From the NCBI RefSeq assembly GCF_002155685.1, contig NZ_MUYK01000001.1, positions 496,001 to 560,000 of the forward strand: a stretch of 64,000 bases of DNA. Direction: 5' to 3'. Under the pieces are notes generated by a model. That model did no database searches, had not been told where the DNA came from, and saw nothing but the letters and a program-made list of their open reading frames with translations. Source of the stretch: Erythrobacter colymbi (GTDB taxonomy: Bacteria; Pseudomonadota; Alphaproteobacteria; Sphingomonadales; Sphingomonadaceae). Position 1 is the first letter of the stretch; every line of letters begins with the position of its first letter. Of the stretch, positions 27,257 through 36,551 are shown piece by piece. The position numbers and the translations under genes are program-made.

Positions 27257-28516
27257 TCAGAGCAGCCATTCCGGCACGCGCTCGGCATCCATGATCGCGC
27301 CTGCCTCGATCCGGTCGGCGACCACGGCGAACTTGTCCCCGTCCACCAGCACCTCGGCCACGAAGCCGCGCGAATTGTAGGACGAGGCCATCGTCGCGCC
27401 GTAAGCCCCCGCGGTTCGGAACACGGCGAGATCGCCCGCTTCCAACGCGTCGCAGTCGCGGCCCATCGCGAAGGTATCGCCCGTCTCGCAGATCGGGCCG
27501 ACGATATTGGCGGTCATCTGTCCGCCCTTGGGCGCGACCGCCTCGAAGTGGTGATAGGCCCCGTAGAGCGCGGGTCGCGCCAGATCGTTCATCGCCGCAT
27601 CGACGATCACGAAGGGGTCCTTGATCCCGCGCTTGACCCGCACTACGCGGGTCAGCAGCACCCCGGCATTGCCCGCAATCACACGGCCCGGCTCGAAGAT
27701 CAGCTTGACCCCCCAGTCCTTCGTCACCCGCTCGACCATCGCGCCATATTCGGCCGGCGCAGGGAGCACCTCGCCCACGCGGTAGGGCACGCCGAGCCCG
27801 CCGCCGAGGTCGACATGGGTCACCTCGTGTCCCGCGCCGCGCAGCGCCTGCACCAGCGCGCCGAGCTTCTCGAAGGCAGCCTCCAAAGGCGCGAGATCGG
27901 CGAGCTGGCTGCCGATATGCACCGCCACGCCGCGCAAATTCACCCCCGGCAGCCCAGCGAGCTTGCCGAAGATCTGCCCCGCCTCGCTGATCGGCACGCC
28001 GAACTTGTTGTCGGCCTTGCCGGTCGAGATCTTGTCGTGGGTGCCCGCATCGACATCGGGATTGATGCGCAAGGTGCACTGCGCGGTCATCCCCCGCGCG
28101 GCGGCGATGGCGGCAAGCTCGACGCCCTCCTCCTCGCTCTCGATATTGAACTGGCCGATCCCCGCTTCCAGCGCGGCGACCATCTCGGCTGCGGTCTTGC
28201 CCACGCCCGAGAAGACGATCATCTCCGGCGCGATCCCCGCCGCGAGCGCGCGGCGCATCTCGCCGACCGAGACCACGTCCGCGCCCATTCCTTGCGCGCC
28301 AAGCACCTTCAGGACGGCGAGGTTGGGGTTCGATTTCACCGCGAAGGCGATCAGCTTGTCGGGGACGCCCGCAAGGCCATCGCGGAACACCCGCGCGTGG
28401 CGTTCGAGCGTGGCGCGCGAATAGACATAGACGGGGGTGCCGACCGCCTCGGCGATCACCGGCAGCGGAACGTCCTCGGCGTGCATCACGCCGTCACGGT
28501 AGGTAAAGTGGTCCAT
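27257..28516 (-). CDS. lysA: Diaminopimelate decarboxylase
   Basis: PLP enzyme that decarboxylates meso-diaminopimelate to lysine, last step of lysine synthesis. The 419-aa protein has the fold-type III pattern: PLP lysine region IAFAVKSNPNLAVL, VHIGSQ, LGGGLGVPY, and the cysteine site GPICETGDTF, with the C-terminal YGATMASSYNSRG. Its neighbours are a small lipoprotein and argH upstream, a pairing frequent in alphaproteobacteria, so it probably belongs to an argH-lipoprotein-lysA-siroheme gene unit. Confidence 0.96.
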   Translation of the reverse strand: MDHFTYRDGVMHAEDVPLPVIAEAVGTPVYVYSRATLERHARVFRDGLAGVPDKLIAFAVKSNPNLAVLKVLGAQGMGADVVSVGEMRRALAAGIAPEMIVFSGVGKTAAEMVAALEAGIGQFNIESEEEGVELAAIAAARGMTAQCTLRINPDVDAGTHDKISTGKADNKFGVPISEAGQIFGKLAGLPGVNLRGVAVHIGSQLADLAPLEAAFEKLGALVQALRGAGHEVTHVDLGGGLGVPYRVGEVLPAPAEYGAMVERVTKDWGVKLIFEPGRVIAGNAGVLLTRVVRVKRGIKDPFVIVDAAMNDLARPALYGAYHHFEAVAPKGGQMTANIVGPICETGDTFAMGRDCDALEAGDLAVFRTAGAYGATMASSYNSRGFVAEVLVDGDKFAVVADRIEAGAIMDAERVPEWLL

Positions 28517-28525
28517 CGGGGCTCG

Positions 28526-28768
28526 TCAGTCTTCGGGGGGCAGATCGAAGGGATCGTCCTGGCGTTCCTCCGAGCGGCGACGCAGTTCGACGCTGCGCTC
28601 GGGCGCGGCCAGCGCCTCGCGCCGCAAGAGCTCCTCGGCCGACGGCGTGGTCGCCGCGCCATAGGGGGCGTCGGGCGCCTTGGCACCTTCGGGCGGGGTC
28701 AGGGGCGAGACGGTGCCGCAGCCGGCGAGCGCCAGCGCAAGGCCCGTGATGGCGACGATCCGCATCAT
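28526..28768 (-). CDS. Small lipoprotein between argH and lysA (LptM-like)
   Basis: An 80-aa lipoprotein with lipobox LALAGC (cysteine about residue 17) and a proline-rich, charged remainder ([28 protein letters not shown]). Small lipoproteins of the LptM/YifL type commonly sit next to lysA and in Escherichia coli the counterpart assists LptD assembly; membership is inferred from position and size. The start ATG overlaps the argH stop by four bases, with GGAGG ahead. Confidence 0.7.
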   Translation of the reverse strand: MMRIVAITGLALALAGCGTVSPLTPPEGAKAPDAPYGAATTPSAEELLRREALAAPERSVELRRRSEERQDDPFDLPPED

Positions 28769-30177
28769 TCCTCCATTCCCAGCGCCGCGCGCGCTGCGGC
28801 CACCTGCTGCGCTACCCGCTCCGGCGCGGTTCCGCCATAGGACGCACGCGCCGCGACCGAGGCATCGACCGAGAGCGCAGCATAGACGCTTTCGTCGATC
28901 CGCGCATCGATCGCCTTGAGGTCTTCGAGCGGGAGCTGGTCGAGCGCAACGCCGCGGCTTTCGGCGAGCTTCACTGCGGCGCCGGTGATGTGGTGCGCCT
29001 CGCGGAAGGGGATGCCGCGCGCGCGCACCAGCCAGTCGGCCAGGTCGGTCGCGGTGGCATAGCCGAGTTCGGCGGCGGCGCGCATCCGGGCGGTGTTGAA
29101 GGTCGCGCCCGCGATCATGCCCGTCATCGCGGCGATGCTGAGCGCCATCAGGCCTGCCGCCTCGAACACCGGCGGCTTGTCGTCCTGCATGTCCTTGGAA
29201 TAGGCCAGCGGGAGCCCCTTCATGGTGATCATCAGGCTGGTAAGCGCTCCGATCACCCGCCCGCTATGGCCGCGCACCAGTTCGGCAGCGTCGGGATTCT
29301 TCTTCTGCGGCATGATCGAGCTGCCGGTCGACAGACTGTCGGGCAGGCGGATGAAGCCGAAGGGCTGGCTCGCCCAGAGGATCAGCTCTTCCGCGAGGCG
29401 CGAGAGGTGGAGCGCGGTGGCCGAGCAGGACCACAGGAAATCGAGCGCGAAGTCGCGGTCGGACACGGCGTCCAATGAGTTGGCGGTCGGGCGGTCGAAG
29501 CCGAGCGCGTGCGCGGTCGCCTCGCGGTCGATGGGGAAGCCCGTGCCCGCCAGCGCCGCCGAGCCGAGCGGGCACTCGTTCATGCGGCCCCGCGCATCGG
29601 CGATCCGCGCGCGGTCGCGCCGGAACATCTCGTAATAGGCCATCAGGTGGTGGCCGAGGGTCACAGGCTGCGCGGTCTGAAGGTGGGTGAAGCCGGGCAT
29701 GATACTCGCAGCGTGCTCGCCCGCGCGGGTGACGAGTGCGCGCTGCAAGGCGGCCAGCCCCTCGTCCATCTGGCCAAAGGCGTCGCGCACCCACAGGCGG
29801 AAATCGGTCGCGACCTGATCGTTGCGGCTGCGCGCGGTGTGGAGCCGCCCTGCGACCGGCCCGATCAGCTCGGCAAGCCGGGCTTCGGTGGTCATGTGGA
29901 TGTCTTCGCGGTCCCAGTCCTCGGGCACGCCGCCCGCCTCATATTCGGCAGCGACCGTATCGAGCCCGGCGGCGATGGTGACGGCGTCCTCCGCCGGGAT
30001 GATCCCCTGCGCGCCGAGCATCGCGACATGGGCCTTGCTCGCGGTGATGTCCTGCCGCCACAGCGCCTTGTCGAAGGGGATCGAGGCGTTGATTTCGCGC
30101 ATGATGGCGCTAGGGCCATCGGCGAAGCGGCCGCCCCACATGGCGTTGGTCGCCGCACCCTGATCGGAGCCCGTCAT
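28765..30177 (-). CDS. argH: Argininosuccinate lyase
   Basis: Cleaves argininosuccinate to arginine and fumarate, last step of arginine synthesis. 470 aa with [20 protein letters not shown] at the N-terminus and the fumarase-superfamily signature [11 protein letters not shown]. The start is uncertain: the ATG at MTGSDQG is used; another ATG (MWGGRF, base 30141) gives 458 aa, nearer the family norm. At the chosen start the ATG overlaps the ATG of the divergent thioredoxin-like gene. The frame remains open upstream only as the antisense of that gene. Confidence 0.95.
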   Translation of the reverse strand: MTGSDQGAATNAMWGGRFADGPSAIMREINASIPFDKALWRQDITASKAHVAMLGAQGIIPAEDAVTIAAGLDTVAAEYEAGGVPEDWDREDIHMTTEARLAELIGPVAGRLHTARSRNDQVATDFRLWVRDAFGQMDEGLAALQRALVTRAGEHAASIMPGFTHLQTAQPVTLGHHLMAYYEMFRRDRARIADARGRMNECPLGSAALAGTGFPIDREATAHALGFDRPTANSLDAVSDRDFALDFLWSCSATALHLSRLAEELILWASQPFGFIRLPDSLSTGSSIMPQKKNPDAAELVRGHSGRVIGALTSLMITMKGLPLAYSKDMQDDKPPVFEAAGLMALSIAAMTGMIAGATFNTARMRAAAELGYATATDLADWLVRARGIPFREAHHITGAAVKLAESRGVALDQLPLEDLKAIDARIDESVYAALSVDASVAARASYGGTAPERVAQQVAAARAALGMEE

Positions 30178-30742
30178 GTCCCGCTCGTCGCTCATTCTCG
30201 CGTGTTCGCTCCTGCTGCTGGCGGGATGCGATAGGGCCGCCGAAGCGCCAGCGCAACCGGCTGAGGGCGCGCAGGAAGCAAAGGCGGCGGCGGGGCTGGT
30301 GGAGCGCCGCTTCGCGGGCACGCCGATCCCGGCGATCACCGTCACCGATGCGGCGGGGCGCAAGCTCGATCTGGGCGCGCAGGACGGTCCGGTGCTGCTC
30401 AACCTGTGGGCGACGTGGTGCCCGCCTTGCGTCAAGGAAATGCCGCAGCTCGATGCGCTTGCAGGCATGCTCGAGGGCGAGGTGCGGGTCGTCACCGTCA
30501 GCCAGGATATCCGTGGGGCCGAGCTGGTCACGCCGTTCTTCGCCAAGGGCAAGTTCCAGCATCTCGAACCCTGGCTCGATACCGGAACGCAGCTTTCGGC
30601 GCAGTTCACCCCCGATGGCATCTTGCCGCTGACGATCCTGTTCGATGCGAGCGGCAAGGAAGTGCTGCGGGTGCCGGGCGGCTATGACTGGGGCTCGCCC
30701 GAGGCCGCCGCGATGGTCAGGGACGCGCTCAAGCCCGCATAA
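30176..30742 (+). CDS. TlpA-like thioredoxin-domain lipoprotein
   Basis: A 188-aa periplasmic lipoprotein with lipobox LLLAGC (cysteine about residue 18), an alanine/glutamate linker and a thioredoxin fold of the TlpA/ResA type: catalytic motif WATWCPPC near residues 78-85, and the cis-proline region [10 protein letters not shown]. Such proteins reduce cysteines of exported proteins or cytochrome c components. Its start overlaps the argH start on the other strand. It ends convergently with the FAD monooxygenase, overlapping by 61 bases. Confidence 0.9.
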   Translation: MSRSSLILACSLLLLAGCDRAAEAPAQPAEGAQEAKAAAGLVERRFAGTPIPAITVTDAAGRKLDLGAQDGPVLLNLWATWCPPCVKEMPQLDALAGMLEGEVRVVTVSQDIRGAELVTPFFAKGKFQHLEPWLDTGTQLSAQFTPDGILPLTILFDASGKEVLRVPGGYDWGSPEAAAMVRDALKPA

Positions 30743-31947
30743 TCGGGCAGGGCAAGGCCGAGCGGGGCGAGCGGGAAGCCGAAGAGCCCGCTCATCAGCT
30801 GCGCCTGAATGCCGCGCGCGGGCCAGTGGCGCGAAAGCGGGGCGAGCAAGCGGTCGCGGATCGCCGGAAGATAGCGCGATTCCGACTGGTAGAGCGGGGT
30901 GAAGAGCTTCGTCACCCATTGATACAGCCACACATGATCGCTGCGCCATCCGGCCGCGAGCCGCAGCTTTTCCGCCAGCGTACGCCCCTCGGCGAGCCCG
31001 CGGGCAAGGCTCCACGCATCGAGCAGCGCCATGTTCGCGCCTTGCCCGAGCTGCGGGCTGGCCGAATGCCATGCGTCGCCGATGGCGATCATCCGCTCGC
31101 CCACGGGAGCCGGGTGGCTGCGATGGGCATAGCGCGCGAAGGTCAGTTGCTCGCGGCGCTCGATCCGGGCGAGCAGACCCTCGAGCGCGGGCCACAGGCG
31201 CAGGACTTCGGCCTTCCATTCATCGAGCGGGGTCGCTTCCCACGCGGCGTAATCCTCCGCCTTCAGCGACCAGAAGAAGGCAACCTCCGGCCCCGCACCA
31301 CCGCTACGCATGCCGATAGGCAGGACGCCCGCCATCTGGCTTGCGCGGCGATAGCGCTGTTCGAGGAGGTTCCCCGCGAAGGGATCGCCCGGCGCCAGCG
31401 GCAGGCTCGCCCACAGCGCGCCGAAGGGGAGGATGTTCTTCGGCGAAGGGTCGAAGCGGGTGCGCCACCCGCTCGCATCGACCACCAGATCGAAAGGCGC
31501 GCTGGCCTCGCGGCCCTCGAACAGCAGGCGGCGGCCGCCCGCGCCGCAGGTGCTTCCCGTGACCGCATGGCCGGCGTGGATGGCGATGCGCGGTTCGGCG
31601 AGGGCGGCTTCATGCAGAACATCGAACAGGCTCGCACGGTGGATGCCGAGGCCGAAGGCGTGGGGCACCCCGAGCGCCGCATAGGGCGCATCGAGGACGG
31701 TCTTGCCGTGTTCCTCGATCCCCTGAAGCGCGTCGATCCGCGCCCCGCGCGCCACCACCTCGGCGGCGAGCCCGAGCTCGGCGAGCACCGCCAGCCCGCT
31801 CGGCTGGATCATCAGCCCCGAACCGACGGGGCCGGGCGAGACGAACTGGTCGAAGACCGAAACCGCATGGCCCTGCCGCGCCAGCAGCAGTGCGGCGGCA
31901 AGGCCCGCAGGCCCGCAGCCGATGATGGCAATCCCGAGCGGCTCCAT
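30682..31947 (-). CDS. FAD-dependent monooxygenase
   Basis: A 421-aa flavoprotein of the PHBH-like aromatic hydroxylase family: GxGxxG motif IAIIGCGPAGLAAALLLARQ at the N-terminus, DG-like segment LVVDASGWRTRF, and the FAD GD motif IAIGDAWHSASPQLGQGANM. Substrate unknown. The ATG at MEPLGIA is chosen because AAGGGG sits 7 bp before it; earlier in-frame ATGs are less well placed. Its 3' end overlaps that of the thioredoxin-like gene. Confidence 0.87.
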   Translation of the reverse strand: MEPLGIAIIGCGPAGLAAALLLARQGHAVSVFDQFVSPGPVGSGLMIQPSGLAVLAELGLAAEVVARGARIDALQGIEEHGKTVLDAPYAALGVPHAFGLGIHRASLFDVLHEAALAEPRIAIHAGHAVTGSTCGAGGRRLLFEGREASAPFDLVVDASGWRTRFDPSPKNILPFGALWASLPLAPGDPFAGNLLEQRYRRASQMAGVLPIGMRSGGAGPEVAFFWSLKAEDYAAWEATPLDEWKAEVLRLWPALEGLLARIERREQLTFARYAHRSHPAPVGERMIAIGDAWHSASPQLGQGANMALLDAWSLARGLAEGRTLAEKLRLAAGWRSDHVWLYQWVTKLFTPLYQSESRYLPAIRDRLLAPLSRHWPARGIQAQLMSGLFGFPLAPLGLALPDYAGLSASLTIAAASGEPQS

Positions 31948-32038
31948 GCCCATGCCCCTTGCAGCGCGCAACGCGCGCAAACCCCTGTTATCGCGGGGCT
32001 AGCGGGGAACCAGTGAATTTAGTGCAAAAGCTGTACGC

Positions 32039-32887
32039 TCAGCCGGGAAGGCGCGTTGCGAGCGCCTCGCCCATGCGCAGCGGATCGCCGGGCTTCAAGT
32101 CGTCGCGCCATGCCACGCGGCCCGGCTCGAACAGCAGGACGACGGTGGAGCCGAGGTAGAAGCGGCCCATCTCGTCGCCCGCCGCAAAGCTGCGGCCTTG
32201 CCCGGCGAAGTCCTCGTGGACGGGCGCGGAGACATGGGTGCGGAAGCGGTTGGGCCACACCGTGTCGATCCCGGCGACGATCATCGCACCCACCATGATG
32301 CTGGCGAAATGCCCGTCCGGCCCGTCGAAGCGGCACGAGAGGCGCTCGTTGCGTGCGAACAGCCGGTCGACCCCCGCAGCGGTGGCGGTGTTGACCGAGT
32401 AGAGGTCGCCCGGAATGTAGGTGGTCTCGGCCAGCGTGCCGGCGGCGGGCATGTGGACGCGGTGGTAGTCCTTGGGGGAGAGATAGATCGTGATGAAGCT
32501 CCCGCCCTCGAACCGCGCGGCTTCTTCCGCCCCGCAGCCGAGGATTTCGGCCACCGAGTAATCACGCCCCTTGGCCTGAATGATCCGCCCGCCGCTGACC
32601 GGGCCGAGCTGGCTCACCGCGCCATCGGCAGGCGAGAGGATGAAGCGCTCCGCATCGGCCAGCGGACGCGCGCCGGGCTTCAATTCGCGGGTGAAGAAAT
32701 CGTTGAAGCTCGCGAATTCCCCGATCCCGCGCGCGGCCTGCGACAGATCGACGCCATAGGCCGCGACGAAGCGGCGGATCAGCGCGTCGCGCAGCCACGG
32801 TGTCTCGCTCGACGCGATGCGCCCGGCAAGGCGCGAGAGGGCGTGTTGCGGGACGATGTGCTGGAGCGCGATGAACAGGTCGGACAT
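32039..32887 (-). CDS. psd: Phosphatidylserine decarboxylase proenzyme
   Basis: Makes phosphatidylethanolamine from phosphatidylserine at the membrane. The 282-aa proenzyme carries the self-cleavage motif LGST near the C-terminus (GRFYLGSTVVLLFEPG), where the serine becomes the pyruvoyl group; the catalytic histidine and aspartate regions DYHRVHMP and FILSPADGAV are present. Length and LGST motif are of the Escherichia coli type, not the short GSR type. The ATG giving MSDLFIAL fits the family; the frame remaining open upstream is antisense of the neighbour. Confidence 0.93.
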   Translation of the reverse strand: MSDLFIALQHIVPQHALSRLAGRIASSETPWLRDALIRRFVAAYGVDLSQAARGIGEFASFNDFFTRELKPGARPLADAERFILSPADGAVSQLGPVSGGRIIQAKGRDYSVAEILGCGAEEAARFEGGSFITIYLSPKDYHRVHMPAAGTLAETTYIPGDLYSVNTATAAGVDRLFARNERLSCRFDGPDGHFASIMVGAMIVAGIDTVWPNRFRTHVSAPVHEDFAGQGRSFAAGDEMGRFYLGSTVVLLFEPGRVAWRDDLKPGDPLRMGEALATRLPG

Positions 32888-32925
32888 GGGCACGTGCGCT
32901 AGGGGCCTCGGCGCGCGGGCGCAAG

Positions 32926-33678
32926 TTAGAGCGTTGGCGTCTGCCCGCCGTCGACCTTGATCGCGCTGCCCGTGATGAAGCTTGCGCGCGGGGAGGCGAG
33001 GAAGGCGGCGATGTCGCCGAACTCCTCCGGCCGCCCGAGCCTTCCGGCGGGAATCGCCGCGATCGAGCGGGCGGTGACCTGCGCCGCCTCGAGCTCCTGC
33101 GCCGCGGCCATCCCGGCGTGGAGGCTGGTCAGCCGGTCGGTCGCGATCTGGCCGGGGAGCAGCAGGTTCACCGTCACGCCGTCCGCCGCGACCTCGTTCG
33201 CCAGCGTCTTGCACCAGGAGGCGAGCATCGCGCGCACCGCGTTCGACAAGACAAGCCCGGCGATGGGCGTGACGAGGCTGGTCGAGGCGACTGCCAGAAC
33301 CCGCCCGAACCCGCGCGCGCGCATATCGGGCAGGAATTCCTGCGCGAGGGTGAGCTGGGCGTTGAACATCCGCGGCAGCACCGCGGCGAAATCGGCCGGG
33401 GTGGTGCTCGCCGCGCCGCCCACCGGCGGGCCGCCCGCGTTGAGCACGAGGATATCGGGCGAGGCGCCGCCCGCGCGCACCCGGTCGATGATCGCCTGCG
33501 GAGCTTCGGGCGCGTCGAGATCGGCGTGGATGTGGAGCCGCCCCGGCAGCCCCGCGCCCGAGCGCGCCACGGTGATGACGCCCGCGCCCTCCGCCGCCAG
33601 AGCCTCGGCAATCGCGCGCCCCAGCCCCTTGCTCGCGCCGAGCACCAGCGCGGTCTTGCCTTCGAGCCCTAGATCCAT
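32926..33678 (-). CDS. SDR family oxidoreductase with altered active site
   Basis: A 250-aa classical-length short-chain dehydrogenase: cofactor motif LVLGASKGLG near residue 12-21, LNAGGPPVGG, a serine region VASTSLVTP. At the position of the catalytic YxxxK it reads SNAVR (VLSNAVRAMLASWCKTL), so tyrosine and lysine are both missing. Such subfamilies exist and may not be oxidoreductases of the usual kind. It precedes psd by 38 bp and may be co-transcribed. Confidence 0.83.
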   Translation of the reverse strand: MDLGLEGKTALVLGASKGLGRAIAEALAAEGAGVITVARSGAGLPGRLHIHADLDAPEAPQAIIDRVRAGGASPDILVLNAGGPPVGGAASTTPADFAAVLPRMFNAQLTLAQEFLPDMRARGFGRVLAVASTSLVTPIAGLVLSNAVRAMLASWCKTLANEVAADGVTVNLLLPGQIATDRLTSLHAGMAAAQELEAAQVTARSIAAIPAGRLGRPEEFGDIAAFLASPRASFITGSAIKVDGGQTPTL

Positions 33679-33757
33679 GTCTCTCGTCCTTTCGCCATCA
33701 CGCCTGCCCGAATGTCACAGCCTGCGCGCCTGATCAAATGCGTGGGACTTGCTTCGC

Positions 33758-34633
33758 TTAGGGCGCGGCAGCGGCGATCAGCGGGGCGTAGCGGGCCGCA
33801 TCATAGGGCGTGAACCGCTCGGCGCCGGCGAGTTCGGGCCAGCCTTGCGCAATCCCCTGCGCTGCCGCGCGCGTCTCCGCGTTCTCGCTTGCGAGGCTTG
33901 TGGCAAGCTGCGCACAATCGAGGCGGGGAGAGGGGCGGCACACCACCGGGCCGGAGGGCAGAGGCTCGGACCGCCAGATTTCCACTGGCGGCGCGGCGGC
34001 GTCGGGATTGGCCTCCCGCCACTTGCGCCACGGCGTTTCGGCCAGTGCCGCCAGATCGGCGTTCCCCGCGATCAGCGTCGCCAGCGCCGCCTCGTGCGAG
34101 CCGGCATAGGTGATTGCGAGCGAGTGGGGCGCACCCGCCTTCGCCTCGGCCAGCGCGGCCAGCTGGACGAGGCCGCCCGAGGTCGATCCGCGCAGAACCG
34201 CCGCCAATCGCAGACCGGGAGCGGCTTCGGCCACATCCGCGAGTCCCCCCACGTCCAGCCCCGCGCGGGCGAGCAGCACCGCGCGATAGCGGTCCTGCAC
34301 GGCGGCAGAAGGCTGCAAGGTCGCCAGCGGCACCAGCCCGGGCGTGCGCGCCGCGCCGAGCCATGCGCCGAGATTGAGCACCGCAACATCGACCACGCCC
34401 GCAGCCACCGCAGCGGCGATCGCGTCGGGGTCCTTGTAGAGCCGGACCTCGACCGGCTGGCCCGCCGCGTCCTCGACCACGTCAGCGAGCGGCGCGAGCG
34501 CAAGCGCGCGGTCGATGCCGGGGTAGGCGTAGCTTCCGAGCACCAGCGGCGCTTCTTGCGCGGCGGCGGCGGGAAGCGCGAGGGCGGCGAGGAGCGCGCC
34601 TGTCAGGCGGAAAAGCGTGCGCAGGCGGTTCAT
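33758..34633 (-). CDS. PhnD-like periplasmic substrate-binding protein
   Basis: A 291-aa protein with a signal peptide (MNRLRTLFRLTGALLAALAL, then PAAAAQ cleavage region). The rest fits the phosphate/phosphonate ABC binding protein family: VRLYKDPDAIAAAVAAGVVD, VLRGSTSGGLVQLAALAE, YAGSHEAALATLIAGNADLA. No ABC transporter permease or ATPase is nearby, so the partner is unknown. The start at MNRLRT is preferred because the signal peptide begins there. Confidence 0.8.
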   Translation of the reverse strand: MNRLRTLFRLTGALLAALALPAAAAQEAPLVLGSYAYPGIDRALALAPLADVVEDAAGQPVEVRLYKDPDAIAAAVAAGVVDVAVLNLGAWLGAARTPGLVPLATLQPSAAVQDRYRAVLLARAGLDVGGLADVAEAAPGLRLAAVLRGSTSGGLVQLAALAEAKAGAPHSLAITYAGSHEAALATLIAGNADLAALAETPWRKWREANPDAAAPPVEIWRSEPLPSGPVVCRPSPRLDCAQLATSLASENAETRAAAQGIAQGWPELAGAERFTPYDAARYAPLIAAAAP

Positions 34634-34676
34634 GGTGGCGGCTCCAACGTTGAGCAAGCCCTTCGCTTCGCTCGGG

Positions 34677-34724
34677 AGTTTTCGCGTGAACCCGTCCCCC
34701 GGACGGGTTCATCTAGCGAAAACT
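34677..34724. repeat. Long inverted repeat next to tRNA-Val
   Basis: AGTTTTCGC (34677-34685) and GCGAAAACT (34716-34724) flank an inner perfect stem TGAACCCGTCC / GGACGGGTTCA with a CCC loop. On the minus strand it comes directly after tRNA-Val, sharing its last base, so it could stop transcription or aid 3' processing. Confidence 0.55.
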
Positions 34725-34799
34725 GGTGGGCGGTAACGGGCTCGAACCGCTGACCCTCTCGGTGTAAACGAGATGCTCTACCAACTGAGCTAACCGCCC
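34724..34799 (-). tRNA. tRNA-Val (anticodon TAC)
   Basis: Minus strand: acceptor GGGCGGT with ACCGCCC, D-arm GCTCAGTTGGTAGAGC, anticodon stem TCTCG/CGAGA with loop TTTACAC (anticodon TAC), T-arm GGTTCGAGCC. The CCA end is encoded (34724-34726). Confidence 0.97.
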
Positions 34800-34867
34800 C
34801 ACGGCGCGTGGGCTCCGGCGGTTTAGCGGTGTCGGCGGCGGGGTCAAGCTGGTAGAAGGCGCATCCG

Positions 34868-35476
34868 ATGGCCATTTTCACCCAGCTCAACGATGGCACC
34901 CCGGTCTGCATCCGCCGCGTCCGCCGCGAGGACGAGGCGCGGCTGAAGCAGGGCATCGCGCAGCTTTCGCCGCAGTCGCGCTATCTGCGGTTCTTTTCGG
35001 GGATGCGCGAGGCGCCGCCCCATGTGCTGCGCGCGCTCGCGTCGCCCGACGGGCACGACCACCTCGCCTGGGGTGCGCTCAGGAGCGATCTGCCGGAGAC
35101 GCCTGCCCTCGGCGTGGTCCACGCCTTCCGCGACAAGGACGACCCCGAGGCCGCCGAATTCTCGGTCGCGGTGGTCGATGCCTATCACGGCAAGGGCCTC
35201 GCGCGGCTGCTGACTGCGGTGCTGCTGCTCGATTGCGCGCGCGAGGGGTACGAGCATTTCACCGTCCATGTCCTCCCCGAAAACCGCCCGGCGCTGGCGC
35301 TGGCACGCTCCCTCGGGGCGAAGGGGGTGGGGTACGAGAGCGGGGTGACCGAGATGGCGATCGACATCGAGGACGCGCTCGCTGCGCTGCGTGCGGAAAG
35401 TGACGTGCCGGGGCTGGCGGCGGTGTTCGAACAGTTCGGCGATGAACAGCTAGGCGAGGGCGCGTGCGGCGGCTAG
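34868..35476 (+). CDS. GNAT family N-acetyltransferase
   Basis: A 202-aa acyltransferase-fold protein. The acetyl-CoA binding segment VVDAYHGKGLARLLTAVLL (motif A, Q/RxxGxG/A type) is near residues 100-120, and motif B continues in FTVHVLPENRPALALARSLG. The N-terminal RRVRREDEARLKQGIAQLSPQSRYLRFF is typical of bacterial GNATs of the Pat-like/Acs-acetylating neighbourhood, but no cyclic-nucleotide or CoA-ligase domain is present. Substrate not deducible. It is followed 10 bp later by an asparaginase gene. Confidence 0.87.
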   Translation: MAIFTQLNDGTPVCIRRVRREDEARLKQGIAQLSPQSRYLRFFSGMREAPPHVLRALASPDGHDHLAWGALRSDLPETPALGVVHAFRDKDDPEAAEFSVAVVDAYHGKGLARLLTAVLLLDCAREGYEHFTVHVLPENRPALALARSLGAKGVGYESGVTEMAIDIEDALAALRAESDVPGLAAVFEQFGDEQLGEGACGG

Positions 35477-35486
35477 GGGCGGGCGC

Positions 35487-36479
35487 ATGAGCACCCGCAC
35501 CCCCCGCATCCTCGTCCTCGGCACCGGCGGCACGATTGCTGGCGCGGGCGCAGGCGGGACGGGTGCGGCCTATCGCCCCGGCGGGTTGTCGCTGGAGGTG
35601 CTGGTCGGCCACCTCGCGGCGCTCGGGCTCGCCGCGGAACTGGTGCCGCAGGAGATCGCCCGCATCGGCTCGCAGGACATCGGGTTCGCGGAGTGGCAGG
35701 CGCTCCACGCGGCCTGTCTGGGGGCGATGGACGACCCCGCGATTGACGCGGTGATCATCACCCACGGCACCGATACGGCGGAGGAGACGGGCTTCCTGCT
35801 CGACCTGACGCTCCCCACCACCAAGCCCGTAATCCTCGTCGGCGCGATGCGCCCCGCGGATGCCGTGGGCGCGGACGGGATGCGCAACTTCGCCAATGCG
35901 GTGAAGGTGGCGAGCGATCCGGTCGCGGGCGGGCGCGGGGTGATGCTGGTGATGGGCGATGCGGTGCTGGCCGTCCGCGATGCGCGCAAATCCGCGACCA
36001 GCGCCATCGACGCCTTCCGCACTTTCCCGAGAGGGCCGCTCGCCCGCGTCACCCCCTCGAGCCTCGACTGGTTCGGCCCCGCGCACCGCACCGGAGAGGC
36101 AGCACGCTATCCCTTCCCGGCGGAGCTGCCCCGCGTTGCGATCCTCACCGCCGGGGCGGGGATGGACGCCAAGCCGGTCGAGGCGCTGCTCGGCATCGGC
36201 GCGAAGGGGATCGTGCTCGCCGGGATGGGACAGGGCAATGCGCCCGCCGTGGTGCTGGAGGCCCTCGCCCGCGCGGCGGCTTCGGGCGTGCCGGTGGTGC
36301 GCGCCTCGCGGGTCGACGAGGGGCTGGTCGACCGCAATGTCGAGGTGGACGACGATGCCCTCGGACTGGTCGCCGCGCGTGCCCTCGGCCCAGCCCGCGC
36401 GCGGGTGCTGCTGATGGTGCTGGTGGCGAATGGGGTTACCGACGCGGCGGCAGTGCAGGCGGCGTTTGACGCGGGGTGA
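35487..36479 (+). CDS. L-asparaginase-like protein
   Basis: Hydrolyses asparagine to aspartate and ammonia. The 330-aa protein has the two catalytic threonine regions LGTGGTIAG (residues about 11-19) and ITHGTDTAEETGFLLDLT, and the lysine region VGAMRPADAVGADGMRN. No signal peptide, so a cytoplasmic form is indicated although sequence details resemble type II enzymes. It directly follows the GNAT gene. Confidence 0.88.
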   Translation: MSTRTPRILVLGTGGTIAGAGAGGTGAAYRPGGLSLEVLVGHLAALGLAAELVPQEIARIGSQDIGFAEWQALHAACLGAMDDPAIDAVIITHGTDTAEETGFLLDLTLPTTKPVILVGAMRPADAVGADGMRNFANAVKVASDPVAGGRGVMLVMGDAVLAVRDARKSATSAIDAFRTFPRGPLARVTPSSLDWFGPAHRTGEAARYPFPAELPRVAILTAGAGMDAKPVEALLGIGAKGIVLAGMGQGNAPAVVLEALARAAASGVPVVRASRVDEGLVDRNVEVDDDALGLVAARALGPARARVLLMVLVANGVTDAAAVQAAFDAG

Positions 36480-36551
36480 GGGGTTGGCGCTCGCGCGATC
36501 GATGCCTCACGCCCCGTGGTGAACGCGGCCGCACGCTGCTACAGCAATGGC

